Positions 18,291 through 27,950 of a stretch of 64,000 nt of DNA are shown piece by piece (within the stretch, counting starts at the first letter, position 1; each line of letters starts with the position of its first letter). A program made the position numbers and the translations under genes. The stretch is from NCBI RefSeq assembly GCF_000473365.1, contig NZ_KI421517.1:3800634-3864633 (forward strand), given 5' to 3'. The stretch comes from Adhaeribacter aquaticus DSM 16391. Its GTDB lineage: Bacteria; Bacteroidota; Bacteroidia; Cytophagales; Hymenobacteraceae. The notes beneath the pieces were generated by a model, which worked only from the letters and a program-made list of their open reading frames with translations, searched no databases and was not told the DNA's origin.

Positions 18291-19184
18291 CTAAGCTTCA
18301 CCCATCATCAAACCTTCAATGGTATGAGCCTGTACAATTGGTTCAAGTTTATCTACTATGCGGCAAGTCAGGTGCTGGCGTAAATATTCCGGAAGCCTTT
18401 CGTAGTAGTCGCGGGTAACCTGCAAATCGTGTCGCTCGGCATTATTTGCTCCTGGTGCATCTACGCCCAATACGAGGGCCGGACGTGATTTATTAGAATA
18501 ATTAGTCGTTCCGCGATGAATGGTAAGCGCCGACCGGGCGGATATATCACCCATTTGTGGGAATTTACGTTGCGCCCGGCTTTCGTATCGTTCATATTGG
18601 TCTTTAGGCGGGAACATTTCATGGTCAAAATTAATAGGTAAATCCCATTGTGTGCCGGGTGCAATTTCAAAAGGACCCATGTCTTCCTCTACATCTACAG
18701 TAGTAAGATTAAAAGCCAGGGAATTAAGCCTCCGGCCGTGTATGGTATCTTCAGGAGCCGGAAAATCGCGGTGCCAGGGCTGGTTTACAGCTCCCGGGTT
18801 AGGCACATCAAAACCGATTTCTACAATTTTGTATTCCGGTCCTAAAATGGTTTCGCAAACTGTAGTTACCCAGGGGTGCGTGGCCAGCTCTATAAAACCC
18901 CGGATATCTTCCGGATGTATTTCTACATAATGGCGTTTAGGACCACGGCCTACGGCTCCGCCCGGTCGTTCCAGAGCTTCGGCATAGAGGCGTAAAAGGT
19001 CTTCATGCAGTTGGGCAGCCCATTCCCGCCGGAAAGCGCCTTTCAGACCAATAATGCCATCGCCATACAAGCCGCCCATAATTTGGGCAATATCATACTG
19101 CGAGGTAATAGGGTTTATTATTTTAGAGGGCTCCGCTAAAACTGCGGTTCCGTTGTTTTGCTGTTCCTGCCAAGTATTTTCCAT
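18291..19184 (-). CDS. phytanoyl-CoA dioxygenase (PhyH) family protein
   Basis: This 297-residue protein is a non-heme Fe(II)/2-oxoglutarate oxygenase of the PhyH family with a double-stranded beta-helix core. The iron ligands are visible as H138-x-D140 in QPWHRDFP and H223 in LTIHRGTTNYS, and R234 in SRPALVLG is the expected 2-oxoglutarate contact. PhyH members hydroxylate diverse small molecules, so no substrate can be assigned. There is no signal peptide. It is convergent with the broken PepSY gene and is probably monocistronic. Confidence 0.85.
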   Translation of the reverse strand: MENTWQEQQNNGTAVLAEPSKIINPITSQYDIAQIMGGLYGDGIIGLKGAFRREWAAQLHEDLLRLYAEALERPGGAVGRGPKRHYVEIHPEDIRGFIELATHPWVTTVCETILGPEYKIVEIGFDVPNPGAVNQPWHRDFPAPEDTIHGRRLNSLAFNLTTVDVEEDMGPFEIAPGTQWDLPINFDHEMFPPKDQYERYESRAQRKFPQMGDISARSALTIHRGTTNYSNKSRPALVLGVDAPGANNAERHDLQVTRDYYERLPEYLRQHLTCRIVDKLEPIVQAHTIEGLMMGEA

Positions 19185-19365
19185 TTTCCTTCCGCTAAAA
19201 TTCTACAAATAATTCAGGCAATGATCTATAGCTTTTTCAAACGAGCGGGTAGGGGTTTTGTTACGGAATCAAACGTACCTGGTAGAGAGAAAATCAATTC
19301 TGGCGAGTAGGTAGGTCAGCCATTTAAAATGTATATTTTTTGTGTTAGCAAAAGTTTTATTCTTT

Positions 19366-19863
19366 TTAAAACCTTTTGCCAATAGAAATACCGGCCCATG
19401 GTAAAAAAAAGTCTTCAAAAAAGACAGGTGTAAAGTTAATGCGCCACATTAAATTTTTGGAAGTATATCTCCTGTAGCCAATGCTAGGAAAATAATTTAT
19501 AAACCCTTTCCTTTCAGGATATTTAGGAAGTTTAAAGTAAAGTTCCAGGGGTGTCCAGGTTGCTCCAAGACCTGCATCTATAAAAGACTGATTGTTTTTA
19601 AGATTCACTAAATAATTAATACTAACTGGAATAGTCAACCAATAAGTAAGTGGATCACTAATACCTTCCCGTTGTCCATGAAGCGTACCGATTCCAAATC
19701 TGGCACTTAATCCTGGCTGTTTTGTCAGTTGCCGTTCATAATTTAAGGAGCCATAAACGCCATTACCCCCTAGTTCAAAAAAAATGTTATTCCTTAAAAA
19801 AGGATTCTGTCCCCATGCCAGAGTGGCACTTAAAGTCAATACTGTAATTAAGTATTTTCTCAT
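19366..19863 (-). CDS. small outer-membrane beta-barrel-like protein
   Basis: This 165-residue protein has a Sec signal peptide (MRKYLITVLTLSATLAWGQ) followed by alternating hydrophobic/aromatic strands such as IFFELGGNGVYGSLNYERQL and WAGISIGKRF, ending in a C-terminal Phe. These features fit a small outer-membrane beta-barrel of unknown role. It resembles in style, but not clearly in sequence, the protein at 28.9 kb. No domain is recognised. Confidence 0.65.
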   Translation of the reverse strand: MRKYLITVLTLSATLAWGQNPFLRNNIFFELGGNGVYGSLNYERQLTKQPGLSARFGIGTLHGQREGISDPLTYWLTIPVSINYLVNLKNNQSFIDAGLGATWTPLELYFKLPKYPERKGFINYFPSIGYRRYTSKNLMWRINFTPVFFEDFFLPWAGISIGKRF

Positions 19864-19988
19864 AAAGAAGGACGTGTAAAGGTATGCTAACGTGCTGATT
19901 TAAAATTGGTTTTGCGCATTATTGTTATTGTTTAGTTTTGCTTTTTTAATGGAAGATACATTTAAGCCTAACAAAGAATACGCAAGTA

Positions 19989-20525
19989 TTAATATGTAAT
20001 ACCAGCCAAATCGCTGTTCTTTTCTGCCTTATTTATTTTGAATAAAGGCACCATTTCATTGTACCAAAAAACGTCACTATAATATTTAAATCCTACCTTA
20101 CTTAAAACCCGTTGTGAAGCAGCATTATCTGGATGAGTTACAGCATTAATCTCTTGTAACTTTACCTGATCGAAGCCATAAGCAACAACGGCTTTGGCTA
20201 GTTCTGTTGCCATTCCAGAACCCCAATATTTCACATGAAATCTATATCCCAGTTCAATTCTGTTTTGGTCGTATTCGCTTGGTTTCAAAAAACACACGCC
20301 AATAAAATCGGTATCTTCGTGATTAAATATTCCCCACCTACCTAAACCACTGGTATTAGTATATTCTCCTAAAGTTTTGGCAAAGACTTGTTTGCTTTCT
20401 TGAACAGTCCGTTTGGGAATATATTTGGTAAGTTGATCATCTCCGTCTATATCTAAAAAAAGGTGTTCTTCTTCAGGTTTAAATTCACGGATAATTAAGC
20501 GGGAAGTTTGGGTAATAATTTTCAT
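19989..20525 (-). CDS. GNAT acetyltransferase, RimJ/RimL type
   Basis: From the ATG at 20525 the product has 178 residues and starts with the family's usual TSRLIIREFKPEE segment, so I prefer it to the ATG at 20564. The acetyl-CoA region includes IELGYRFHVKYWGSGMATELA, and the C-terminal VTHPDNAASQRVLSKVGF block is typical of RimJ/RimL-like N-acetyltransferases. It should be a cytoplasmic acetyl-CoA-dependent enzyme that modifies an alpha-amino group or a small molecule. The target is unknown. Confidence 0.85.
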   Translation of the reverse strand: MKIITQTSRLIIREFKPEEEHLFLDIDGDDQLTKYIPKRTVQESKQVFAKTLGEYTNTSGLGRWGIFNHEDTDFIGVCFLKPSEYDQNRIELGYRFHVKYWGSGMATELAKAVVAYGFDQVKLQEINAVTHPDNAASQRVLSKVGFKYYSDVFWYNEMVPLFKINKAEKNSDLAGITY

Positions 20526-20744
20526 ATTAGGGTTATTCATGTTCCAGAAAACACAAACATACATTAGATATAATTCAGTATATTAAGTTTCAAACCCAAA
20601 ACTTATCTGAATAGTGATTATTTTTAAAATAGTTGGCCCTTATGCTGGTGGATTTCTGGCATAGGATGACCTTTCGTTGCAAGTTTAGATTTTTAGGTTT
20701 TTTTGATTTTCCCAAAAGTTAATTTGTATTAAACCCTCTACCTA

Positions 20745-22421
20745 ATGAGATACCTACTTCTATTCTTCTTTTTATTTCCCACTGTATTCAGTACGGCACA
20801 AGGGCAGGCCAAAAGCCCGTCTGAAAAGGTAATAATAACTTCTACAAAAAATAAAACCCAAGTCAGCACCAATGAAAAGGGAGAAATATTAATTAATGTA
20901 TCTCCAAAGGATGCCAGTAGATTTAAAGCTACCGGGTCAGTTCGCTATAGCGACTTCGGCGCCAAGGGTGATGGTAAGACCGATGCTATAGACGCCATTG
21001 CTGGAACCCATGCGTACGCCAATCAGCACCAGCTTTCTGTGAAAGCCGACGAAGGGGCTACTTATTACATCAGTGGGAAGAACCGCCCGGCGGTTATCCA
21101 GACAGACACTGATTTCGGTACGGCTTCCTTTATTATTGACGATACCAGTGTTCAAAACCGTTCAGCCCCTATTTTCGTGGTCAGTTCTAACCTGCAGCCT
21201 TTCAAGTTGGCGGGAATTACCTCACTTAAGAGGAACCAGGAGAAAATTAATGCCTCTTTACCCGGAACCTGCTTGGTTACCGTTACCAATTCCCAGATAA
21301 GACGTTACATCCGGCTAGGGCTGAACCAGGACAATGGAGCCGAACAGACGGATATTTTTATGGTGGACAAAAACGGGAATGTGGATAGGAATGCCCCGAT
21401 TATCTGGGACTTCGATCAAATAACAGAAATTACTGCCCTCCCCATCGACGAAACAAAGCTGACCATCTCCGGAGGACGTTTTACCACCATCGCCAACCAG
21501 GCAGAATCGAAGTACAACTACTACAGAAGGGGCATTGCCATCAGGCGATCAAACGTTCTGGTAAATGGGTTGGAGCACCGGGTAACCGGCGAAGGAGACA
21601 ACGGGGCTCCATATCATGGGTTTATAATTATTGGCGATTGCTCCTATGTAACAGTTCAAAACACCCTCCTGACCGGACACAAGATGTACCAGACCATTGG
21701 CTCAGCGGGAGCTCCGGTTTCTATGGGTACTTACGACATCTCTCTTAACCGGGCCCTCAATGTGTCTTTTGTCAATTGCCGCCAGACAAATGATATTAAC
21801 GACAGCAAGTACTGGGGAATTATGGCGTCAAACTATTGTAAGAACCTGGTTTATGATAATTGTACCTTTTCCAGGTTCGATGCCCATATGGGAGTTGCCA
21901 ATGCCACCATCCGTAACTCTTCCTTAGGCCACCAGGGCATCAACGCCATCGGCAGCGGAGTATTAACGGTAGAAAATTCTACTATCTACGGCAGGAACCT
22001 CATTAATTTGCGCTCTGACTACGGCAGTACGTGGGAGGGAGAAGTCTTTATTCGCAACTGCACTTTCGTGCCCGCAGGTGGCAAACCCACCAGCGCCAGC
22101 CTGATAGGCGGGGCTAATTCCGGTCAGCATGATTTTGGCTACACTTCTTATATGCCGGAACGGGTTACTATCGAAAACCTCCATATCGATGATTCCAAAC
22201 ATACGGCCGATTATCAGGGAACAACCATTTTTGCAAATTTTAACCCAGATATGAGGGCCGGTTCTTATATAGAGAAGTTTCCTTATATCAGGACAAAGGA
22301 AGTTGTTCTAAAAAATGTAACCGTAGCCAGCGGCAAACCCTTACGGATCAGTGATAACCCATTTATGTTTAAAGATGTAAAAGTTACCACCAATCAAGAT
22401 GTGCTGCTTAAAAAGCCCTAA
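20745..22421 (+). CDS. secreted right-handed beta-helix protein, pectate-lyase-3 type
   Basis: This 558-residue protein has a signal peptide (RYLLLFFFLFPTVFSTAQG) and the pectate-lyase-3 opening YSDFGAKGDGKTDAI at about residue 67. From about 270 onward it shows short repeated coils (VNGLEHRVTGEGDNG, VQNTLLTGHK, VYDNCTFSRF, VENSTIYGRN) typical of a right-handed parallel beta-helix. Such proteins usually bind or cleave acidic polysaccharides, but I cannot identify catalytic residues. There is no sorting domain. The gene's base composition is visibly more GC-rich than its flanks, which hints at acquisition. A strong hairpin follows. Confidence 0.82.
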   Translation: MRYLLLFFFLFPTVFSTAQGQAKSPSEKVIITSTKNKTQVSTNEKGEILINVSPKDASRFKATGSVRYSDFGAKGDGKTDAIDAIAGTHAYANQHQLSVKADEGATYYISGKNRPAVIQTDTDFGTASFIIDDTSVQNRSAPIFVVSSNLQPFKLAGITSLKRNQEKINASLPGTCLVTVTNSQIRRYIRLGLNQDNGAEQTDIFMVDKNGNVDRNAPIIWDFDQITEITALPIDETKLTISGGRFTTIANQAESKYNYYRRGIAIRRSNVLVNGLEHRVTGEGDNGAPYHGFIIIGDCSYVTVQNTLLTGHKMYQTIGSAGAPVSMGTYDISLNRALNVSFVNCRQTNDINDSKYWGIMASNYCKNLVYDNCTFSRFDAHMGVANATIRNSSLGHQGINAIGSGVLTVENSTIYGRNLINLRSDYGSTWEGEVFIRNCTFVPAGGKPTSASLIGGANSGQHDFGYTSYMPERVTIENLHIDDSKHTADYQGTTIFANFNPDMRAGSYIEKFPYIRTKEVVLKNVTVASGKPLRISDNPFMFKDVKVTTNQDVLLKKP

Positions 22422-22869
22422 TTCAGTATACTAAAGGTTTGAAATGACGATAAATATTTAACTTCAGCCAAAGCAACCGTAATAAATATTTATTTGATTT
22501 TCCGGATGGGTAAGGAATCCGTATCTATTCAACACCTCAACGTTTGTATCAGAATAGAAGATTATAAAGGTCGTTCTGTTATCAATACTAGGACGACCTT
22601 TATAATTTATAGTAATGGCTGTATTGGAGGAGAGGGGAAAGAAAACATAAAACTATCTACTGACAAAGGCCGCACTTATTTAAATTTATAATTGATGGCA
22701 GTCTATATAAACCTAATAAACTTCCCTGATATATACATCTTGCCAGTTTCCTTCAGTTCATCGCTAAAATTTAGCCTGTGAACGAAAGAGAGAATATTCA
22801 TTGGCACCTAAATTAAGGCAAGTTCTTCCTTGGGAATTAAGTTTTTTTTTAATCTTGTTCAATTGGCAG
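22422..22869. other. intergenic region with hairpin terminator
   Basis: This spacer between convergent genes contains the hairpin at 22561-22606. A 65-codon frame at 22494-22691 passes through both hairpin arms and has no protein-like features. Confidence 0.5.
22561..22606. terminator. hairpin terminator
   Basis: ATTATAAAGGTCGT at 22561-22574 pairs perfectly with ACGACCTTTATAAT at 22593-22606, and wobble pairs extend the stem inward. AT-rich flanks on both sides suit a bidirectional terminator. Confidence 0.75.
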
Positions 22870-23772
22870 TTAGTCTCCCTTCACGTAATTCCGCCAGTTA
22901 TGCTGCTCTTTAAATCCCAGCACTTCCCGGATTTTGCGGTTGGAAAATAATGCTTCATGTTCCTCTAATTCCCGGGTAACGGGTACACCAGGGAAAAACT
23001 GTTCGGCCAATTTTTTACTTGGAATAATGGCACCGTTATGATCATTGCCTGCATTGAAAACCTGATAACCAAGGCTATCTTTTTGCAAACATAAATCTAC
23101 AATCTGTCCCAGATCACGCGCGTCAATATAACAGAACGCGTTCCGGCGACGCACTTCCGGGTTTTGGAAATAATGCGGAAACAGTTCAGCGTATTCGTTA
23201 GGTTCAATTACATTTCCAATCCGAAGTGCATAAATATCATAGCCGGAGCGTTTCTGGAAGCTACGGGCTGTTTTCTCATTTACTACCTTAGATAAGCCAT
23301 AGCTATCCATCGGATCAACATCATAATCTTCTTCCAAAGGCAGTGAATGTGGGTTGGTTCTGCCGTCGGCAAAACAGATACCATAGGTGGTCTCTGAAGA
23401 AGCAATAATTATTTTTTTAATACCTAGTTTTACAGCTGCTTCAATTACATTGTAAGTGCCTATAGTATTAACCCGAAAGGTTTCATTATCTGGTTTAATC
23501 AAAATTCTGGGCACAGCCGCAAAATGTACGACCGCATCAAATGGTGGTACGCCATTTCCTGGTTCCAACTCATCTAGTCCGGCATACGAACTCATGGCAT
23601 TAAACATTTGGCCGGAATCGGTAATATCAGCTATCAGATTATCTACCCCTGGGTAATGCAAAGGCACCTGATCGACATTCATTACCCGATGGCCTTGCTC
23701 AAGCAGGTAAGGGATTACGTGCTTGCCTGCTTTTCCCGAACCTCCCGTAAAAAATATTCGCTTTTTAGTCAT
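22870..23772 (-). CDS. NAD-dependent epimerase/dehydratase
   Basis: This 300-residue extended short-chain dehydrogenase has the nucleotide-binding motif TGGSGKAGKHV at 9-19, the VVHFAAVPR block, and the catalytic Tyr-x3-Lys in SYGLSKVVNEK near residue 161. The family interconverts or dehydrates nucleotide sugars and related carbonyl compounds using NAD. The C-terminal part is short, so sugar-nucleotide binding is not certain. The gene stands alone; its closest neighbours do not suggest a pathway. Confidence 0.85.
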   Translation of the reverse strand: MTKKRIFFTGGSGKAGKHVIPYLLEQGHRVMNVDQVPLHYPGVDNLIADITDSGQMFNAMSSYAGLDELEPGNGVPPFDAVVHFAAVPRILIKPDNETFRVNTIGTYNVIEAAVKLGIKKIIIASSETTYGICFADGRTNPHSLPLEEDYDVDPMDSYGLSKVVNEKTARSFQKRSGYDIYALRIGNVIEPNEYAELFPHYFQNPEVRRRNAFCYIDARDLGQIVDLCLQKDSLGYQVFNAGNDHNGAIIPSKKLAEQFFPGVPVTRELEEHEALFSNRKIREVLGFKEQHNWRNYVKGD

Positions 23773-24182
23773 GTTGTTTCCTGTTTAATAATGATTCTAC
23801 TTTACCCCAGCTATTACGTGTGCGTTGCCTATACCAGCTCATTTGCACCCGTCGTGTTTACAAATATAGAAATTATGAAATGTTATGTTTAATGACTGGT
23901 AATGATTTATTGATGCCTTAGTAGGCCTGGTTATCCCTTCAATACTTATCAAATGCATTTTTCAGGTTGGCTATTAATATTTTGTTAGGGGGAAGGAATA
24001 GCATCGTTGATAGTATTCTTTTTACTGAATTTTATGAGCTTAATCTTTCCTGAATAAGTTTGCGACCCGTAACTGAGGTATAAGGAAATCTACTGTTTCT
24101 GGTTCTGCTTAATACTAATTATAAATTTAAAAAAGTAATCCATGCATAAAAAATACAATACTTAAACCTTCCTGATAGTTTA
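23773..24182. other. intergenic region, nothing recognised
   Basis: This is AT-rich sequence between two minus-strand genes. I see no reading frame, strong hairpin or promoter element that I would defend. Confidence 0.5.
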
Positions 24183-25172
24183 TTAGCGCTTCAATTTTTT
24201 CCACCTTTCCTTTATCCATTCCTGCTGTTTTGCCGGAGGCAGAAAAGTCCAGGCCACCAGGCGACTGGTTTTATTGCCCTGGCTCATTTCAATGGTTTTT
24301 ACCTCCACTGCCTTTACTTCCTGCAAGCTTTTGTAAACGGTTTTTAAGTGAGCGCTTTTAGATACTAACGTGGTGAACCAGAAGCAGGAATTTGCAAATT
24401 GCCGGCTTTCCCTGATCATGTTGGTTACAAAATTTTTTTCTCCACCCATGCACCACAACTCATTGCTTTGGCCACCAAAATTAAGGAGTGGTTTTGCTCC
24501 TTTTTTCTGGGTCAGGTTAGTTACTTTTCGAAAAGTACCTGCGCGAGCTTCTGCAGCCGAAGCATGAAACGGAGGGTTGCAGATAGTCAGGTCAAACCGC
24601 TCGCCCGGTTGGATGATGTTGATAAAATAATGTTTGTTATTGGGCTGCAACCGGCATTCTACCTGCCCCGTTAAAGCCGGGTTCATTTCTATTATTTTAT
24701 TCGCTGATTCTATAGAAATGGCGTCTATGTCTGAACCTACAAAAGACCAGCCATACTCGGTATGCCCTATAATGGGGTAAACGCAGTTGGCTCCCACACC
24801 TACATCCAGGCATTTTATGCCAGAGTCCCTGGGTATTTTGCCAACCTTGTCTCCTTGGTTACAGCTGGCCAACAAATCGGCAGCATGGTGCAGGTAATCT
24901 GCTCTGCCTGGTATAGGAGGGCATAAATAATTAGCCGGAATGTCCCAGTAATTGATATTATAATAGTGCTTTAACAAAGCCCAATTCAACATTTTTACCG
25001 CTTCAGGATTGAAAAAGTCAATGGTTTCATCTTTGTATTCATTCAGCTTTACAAAGAATTTCAGGTCCGGACAACTTTTTATTAACTGATGAAAATTATA
25101 GCGCCGACGGTGTTTGTTACGGGGGTGTAACTCAGTTTTCTCTTTCGGATGTTCTCTCTTATCGGTGCGCAT
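24183..25172 (-). CDS. rlmF: 23S rRNA (adenine-1618-N6)-methyltransferase RlmF
   Basis: This 329-residue protein matches RlmF along its length: a basic N-terminus rich in His/Arg (HPRNKHRRRYNF), the family segment NPEAVKMLNWALLKHYY, the SAM motif CLDVGVGANC at 121-130, and the adenine-N6 catalytic motif N199-P-P-F202. RlmF methylates A1618 of 23S rRNA using S-adenosylmethionine. The length is typical. It is probably a core gene inside an otherwise accessory stretch. Confidence 0.93.
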   Translation of the reverse strand: MRTDKREHPKEKTELHPRNKHRRRYNFHQLIKSCPDLKFFVKLNEYKDETIDFFNPEAVKMLNWALLKHYYNINYWDIPANYLCPPIPGRADYLHHAADLLASCNQGDKVGKIPRDSGIKCLDVGVGANCVYPIIGHTEYGWSFVGSDIDAISIESANKIIEMNPALTGQVECRLQPNNKHYFINIIQPGERFDLTICNPPFHASAAEARAGTFRKVTNLTQKKGAKPLLNFGGQSNELWCMGGEKNFVTNMIRESRQFANSCFWFTTLVSKSAHLKTVYKSLQEVKAVEVKTIEMSQGNKTSRLVAWTFLPPAKQQEWIKERWKKLKR

Positions 25173-25407
25173 ATATTCCTTTTTCCCAAAGATACTTACT
25201 TTTTAAAAGCCTGAACCTGTAATAACCTGTTTTAAGCCAATTAACTTATAAACATCCTAATGCATCCTCTCTTTTAAAGATTCTATATAATTCACTCCTA
25301 TGCTATTATAGGTTGTCTAATTGCCACAAATAATCCTTTAATAAAGAAGGCAATCATTAATGGCCTATGCCATAGAGGGTAAAGGTACCTACTAAAACAA
25401 GCAATGG

Positions 25408-25434
25408 CTAAAGTTAACAAGGAACAAACTTTAG
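25408..25434 (-). terminator. hairpin after DinB gene
   Basis: CTAAAGTT at 25408-25415 and AACTTTAG at 25427-25434 form a perfect 8-base stem, 6 bases beyond the DinB stop codon on the minus strand. The following T content is moderate. Confidence 0.4.
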
Positions 25435-25440
25435 GTTACT

Positions 25441-25887
25441 TTATTTATCGATTAACCTCCTGTGGTAGTTAATTTGTCCTAAGTGGTAGGTGAGATGAGT
25501 AGCCAAGTGAACCAACAAGTATTCAGTAGAGGTTTTTTCATCAAATACTAAAATGTGATATTCTTTTGTTAACGTACTTTCATCCAGGTTGGAGATTGAT
25601 TTACTAATTACCTCAATGGTGTCATCAATTTTAGTTAACAATTCCTGGCGCGGTACATCTTTTAATGAAAACTCTGATTCCCTATTTCTGATATATCCTG
25701 TTTTCCCGATTTCTTTACCAATATAGGTGTTCAGGTTGCCTATTAAATGTAAAAAAAGATTTCCAGCTGAGTTAGCAATGTCTCCATCCACTTTCCATAT
25801 GTTTTCTTCCTTTTGGTAAGATGTTATTTCACTTCGTAGCCGGTTTAAATCTCGGGTAAAAATTGCAATTAAGGTTTCAATTAACAT
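25441..25887 (-). CDS. DinB-like four-helix protein (DUF1572 type)
   Basis: This 148-residue protein has the DinB/YfiT four-helix pattern with conserved histidines in FLHLIGNLNTYIG near 47 and in HLATHLTYHLGQINYHRR near 129-143, which bind a divalent metal in the family. Some relatives are bacillithiol- or small-thiol-dependent transferases; the reaction here is unknown. It starts 5 bases after the PhzF gene and is almost certainly cotranscribed with it. Both are AT-rich compared with the following hydrolase gene. Confidence 0.82.
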   Translation of the reverse strand: MLIETLIAIFTRDLNRLRSEITSYQKEENIWKVDGDIANSAGNLFLHLIGNLNTYIGKEIGKTGYIRNRESEFSLKDVPRQELLTKIDDTIEVISKSISNLDESTLTKEYHILVFDEKTSTEYLLVHLATHLTYHLGQINYHRRLIDK

Positions 25888-25892
25888 AGTGA

Positions 25893-26690
25893 TTAATCTT
25901 TAAATTGACCTTCAAATACAGTGACAGCCTCGCCACATATCAAAACGTAATCATCAAAAAGTTTTGTAGTCATTTTACCTGTTCTTTTTGAAGATTGGAA
26001 AGCGTTTAATTCATTTTTATTTAATTTTTCTGCCCAATACTTAGTCAGAAATGTTTGAACTCCACCTGTTACAGGGTCTTCATTAGTACCAGCCCATGGC
26101 CAAAAGTAGCGATATTGAAAATCAAATTCGGGATCAACAGAAGAAGCGGTTACTAAAACGCCATTTATGCCGCTATAAGAATGAACTAAAGCAAGAAAAT
26201 CCGGCTGTAGCTGGGCTAAGGTTTCTGAATCATGAATCTCAATTAAAATAATTTTATTTTTAGGGCTATACCGGGAGTTTACTATTTGGTTAATTCCGAG
26301 GGCATTAATTAAAGTTTTGGGTACCTCAAATGCTTCTGTATCGTAAATGGGAAATTGCATTTCAATTTTGCTATCCTTTTTTTTAACCCGTAATTCAACG
26401 TTTTCACAATTGAAGAAGCTTATCTGATCCAGGTTAACGGCATCAAAAATTATTTTGGCCGATGCTAATGTAGCATGGCCGCATAATGGAATCTCTTTTT
26501 TTGGGGTGTAAAATCGAATGCTGAAAGTATTGTTAGCTATTTTTTGGATAAATGCAGTTTCCGAAAACCCAATTTCCGCGGCAATATTTTGCATTGTTTC
26601 ATTGTCCAATTCCCTTTCTACTAAACAAACAGCAGCAGGATTACCTTTAAACTTTTGACTGGTAAATGAATCTACAAAATATATATGCAT
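25893..26690 (-). CDS. PhzF-family isomerase/epimerase
   Basis: This 265-residue protein is a member of the PhzF family (diaminopimelate-epimerase fold). Signature segments are FKGNPAAVCLV, SETAF with the family's catalytic Glu (E44), and PLCGHATLAS. The C-terminal half repeats the fold and contains WPWAGTNEDPVTGG. PhzF in phenazine producers isomerises a dihydro-hydroxyanthranilate, but most family members, like this one, lie outside phenazine clusters and have unknown substrates. The gene pair with DinB looks like a mobile accessory module. Confidence 0.87.
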   Translation of the reverse strand: MHIYFVDSFTSQKFKGNPAAVCLVERELDNETMQNIAAEIGFSETAFIQKIANNTFSIRFYTPKKEIPLCGHATLASAKIIFDAVNLDQISFFNCENVELRVKKKDSKIEMQFPIYDTEAFEVPKTLINALGINQIVNSRYSPKNKIILIEIHDSETLAQLQPDFLALVHSYSGINGVLVTASSVDPEFDFQYRYFWPWAGTNEDPVTGGVQTFLTKYWAEKLNKNELNAFQSSKRTGKMTTKLFDDYVLICGEAVTVFEGQFKD

Positions 26691-26705
26691 TGTTAATATT
26701 TATTA

Positions 26706-26740
26706 GCGTTATGGGCCACAACGGTTGGGCTATGGCACGC
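26706..26740. repeat. nested inverted repeat between hydrolase and PhzF genes
   Basis: GCGT (26706-26709) pairs with ACGC (26737-26740) and GCCA (26715-26718) with TGGC (26733-26736), and an inner CAAC-G-GTTG can also pair. It includes GTTGGGC, a match to the GTTRRRY core of integron attC sites. It is shorter than a standard attC site. Confidence 0.4.
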
Positions 26741-26793
26741 TTTAGTGCTTCTTAGGTGATGTGGTAAACAGTTATTTTTGCTTAACAGGTTTA

Positions 26794-27837
26794 CTATTGG
26801 AGGTTCAAAGACTTCTTTACTGCTCGGTACTGCGCGTCAACTACTGCCTGGTTATGTCCGTGTGCGGCACCCGGCACCAGTTCAAACTCTTTTTTCGGAG
26901 CCTTCAGTTTATCGAAGTAGGCTTTGGTAAGCTCTTTAGGAGTCAAGATGTCTTCCTCGCCCTGAATGAGGAAGACTGGTATTTTATAGCGCAAACCATC
27001 GTTCATGAAATTCACTCCAGCCATCATGGACTTTATTCCCATCTTTTTGTGGCCGGCAGAGTAAAGGAAAGAATAATCGTCGCCGTTATATCTGTCCTTA
27101 GCGTCCTTCTCATTATCATAGGAGCTGGCCAACTTCCACCAGGAGGCGGGGGCTGGTGTGGAGTTCTGCCTTTCGTACTTTTTAATGACACGCATTAGCT
27201 GACCTTCTTTTCGGGCATTCTCATAGGGGGGAGGGCCCAATTCCTTCAGCTTATCTAACAACTCCTGGTCTTTGGCGTCCTGGGCCATTTTAGACACTTT
27301 ATTGTAAGCGTGTGCAAATCCTTCGTAGAAGTTTACAACCTGGGCATGGCCTATATAGGCAGAGAAAAGGTCCGGGCGCGCAAGAGCCATCTTGGCGCCA
27401 AGCACAGAGCCCCAGGAGGTTCCTACAAGAGTTATGTTTCGCTTGCCCAGGTGCCTGGCCAGGTATTCGGCAAGCTCAATCCCATCGGCTGTCATCCGCT
27501 CCAGAGTCAAAGGGTTCTCCATCCAGTAATCCTCGGTTACCGGATCGGGGGCATTGCGGCCAAAGGTTCTGCCTGCCCCTCGCTGGTCCCAGTACACCAG
27601 AACAAAGTCTTTTTTCCAGTAGCCGTAAATGGCGTCATCGTACTGGCTCATCGTGCTGCCAGGCCCACCATGCAAAAACAGGATAACAGGTTTGGATTGG
27701 TTCTCCCCGCTGATGGTTACCCACTGCTCTATGCCACCAATTGTGACAAACTTTTCCTCGTTGATTGGCTTAGCTTGTGCGGCTAACCCGCAGGATATTA
27801 CAGAAAAGAATAGAACTAGGAAAAAGGTATGCTTCAT
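26794..27837 (-). CDS. exported alpha/beta hydrolase, proline-iminopeptidase-like
   Basis: This 347-residue protein has an export signal (KHTFFLVLFFSVISCGLAAQA); the VISC at 13-16 could be a lipobox or the cleavage may follow AQA. The hydrolase fold is clear: oxyanion motif HGGPGS, WDQRGAG, nucleophile elbow GTSWGS with S141, an acidic residue in QGEEDILTP, and His in PGAAHGHNQ. These motifs resemble the S33 proline-iminopeptidase branch. The gene is clearly more GC-rich than both neighbours, which suggests separate acquisition. Confidence 0.85.
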   Translation of the reverse strand: MKHTFFLVLFFSVISCGLAAQAKPINEEKFVTIGGIEQWVTISGENQSKPVILFLHGGPGSTMSQYDDAIYGYWKKDFVLVYWDQRGAGRTFGRNAPDPVTEDYWMENPLTLERMTADGIELAEYLARHLGKRNITLVGTSWGSVLGAKMALARPDLFSAYIGHAQVVNFYEGFAHAYNKVSKMAQDAKDQELLDKLKELGPPPYENARKEGQLMRVIKKYERQNSTPAPASWWKLASSYDNEKDAKDRYNGDDYSFLYSAGHKKMGIKSMMAGVNFMNDGLRYKIPVFLIQGEEDILTPKELTKAYFDKLKAPKKEFELVPGAAHGHNQAVVDAQYRAVKKSLNLQ

Positions 27838-27923
27838 TTTAAGTAAAGTTGCGAAATAATTGATTAAGTACTATTGGTAATGTGTGATTCAAATTGGCTG
27901 CAATGTTTCTGTAAAACGTCGGC

Positions 27924-27950
27924 CTAAGGTTGAGCTTTAGCTGTCGTTAG
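27924..27950. repeat. attC-like hairpin, site A
   Basis: CTAA (27924-27927) pairs with TTAG (27947-27950), and inside AGCT-TT-AGCT (27933-27942) forms a small perfect hairpin. GTTGAGC, matching GTTRRRY, lies inside. It stands about 90 bases upstream of the alpha/beta hydrolase start. Confidence 0.4.

Noticed and set aside
22494-22691. A 65-codon plus-strand frame
   Set aside because: It contains both arms of the hairpin at 22561-22606 and shows no conserved motif.
25893-26690. Phenazine biosynthesis
   Set aside because: PhzF-like proteins are widespread; no other phenazine gene is near it.
26706-26740. A complete attC site between the hydrolase and PhzF genes
   Set aside because: Only 35 bases fold, the two core-like ends do not pair at the expected distance, and no integrase is present; it is listed as a repeat only.
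26761-27198. A 145-codon plus-strand frame opposite the alpha/beta hydrolase
   Set aside because: The minus-strand frame has a complete hydrolase signature; this one is its antisense shadow.
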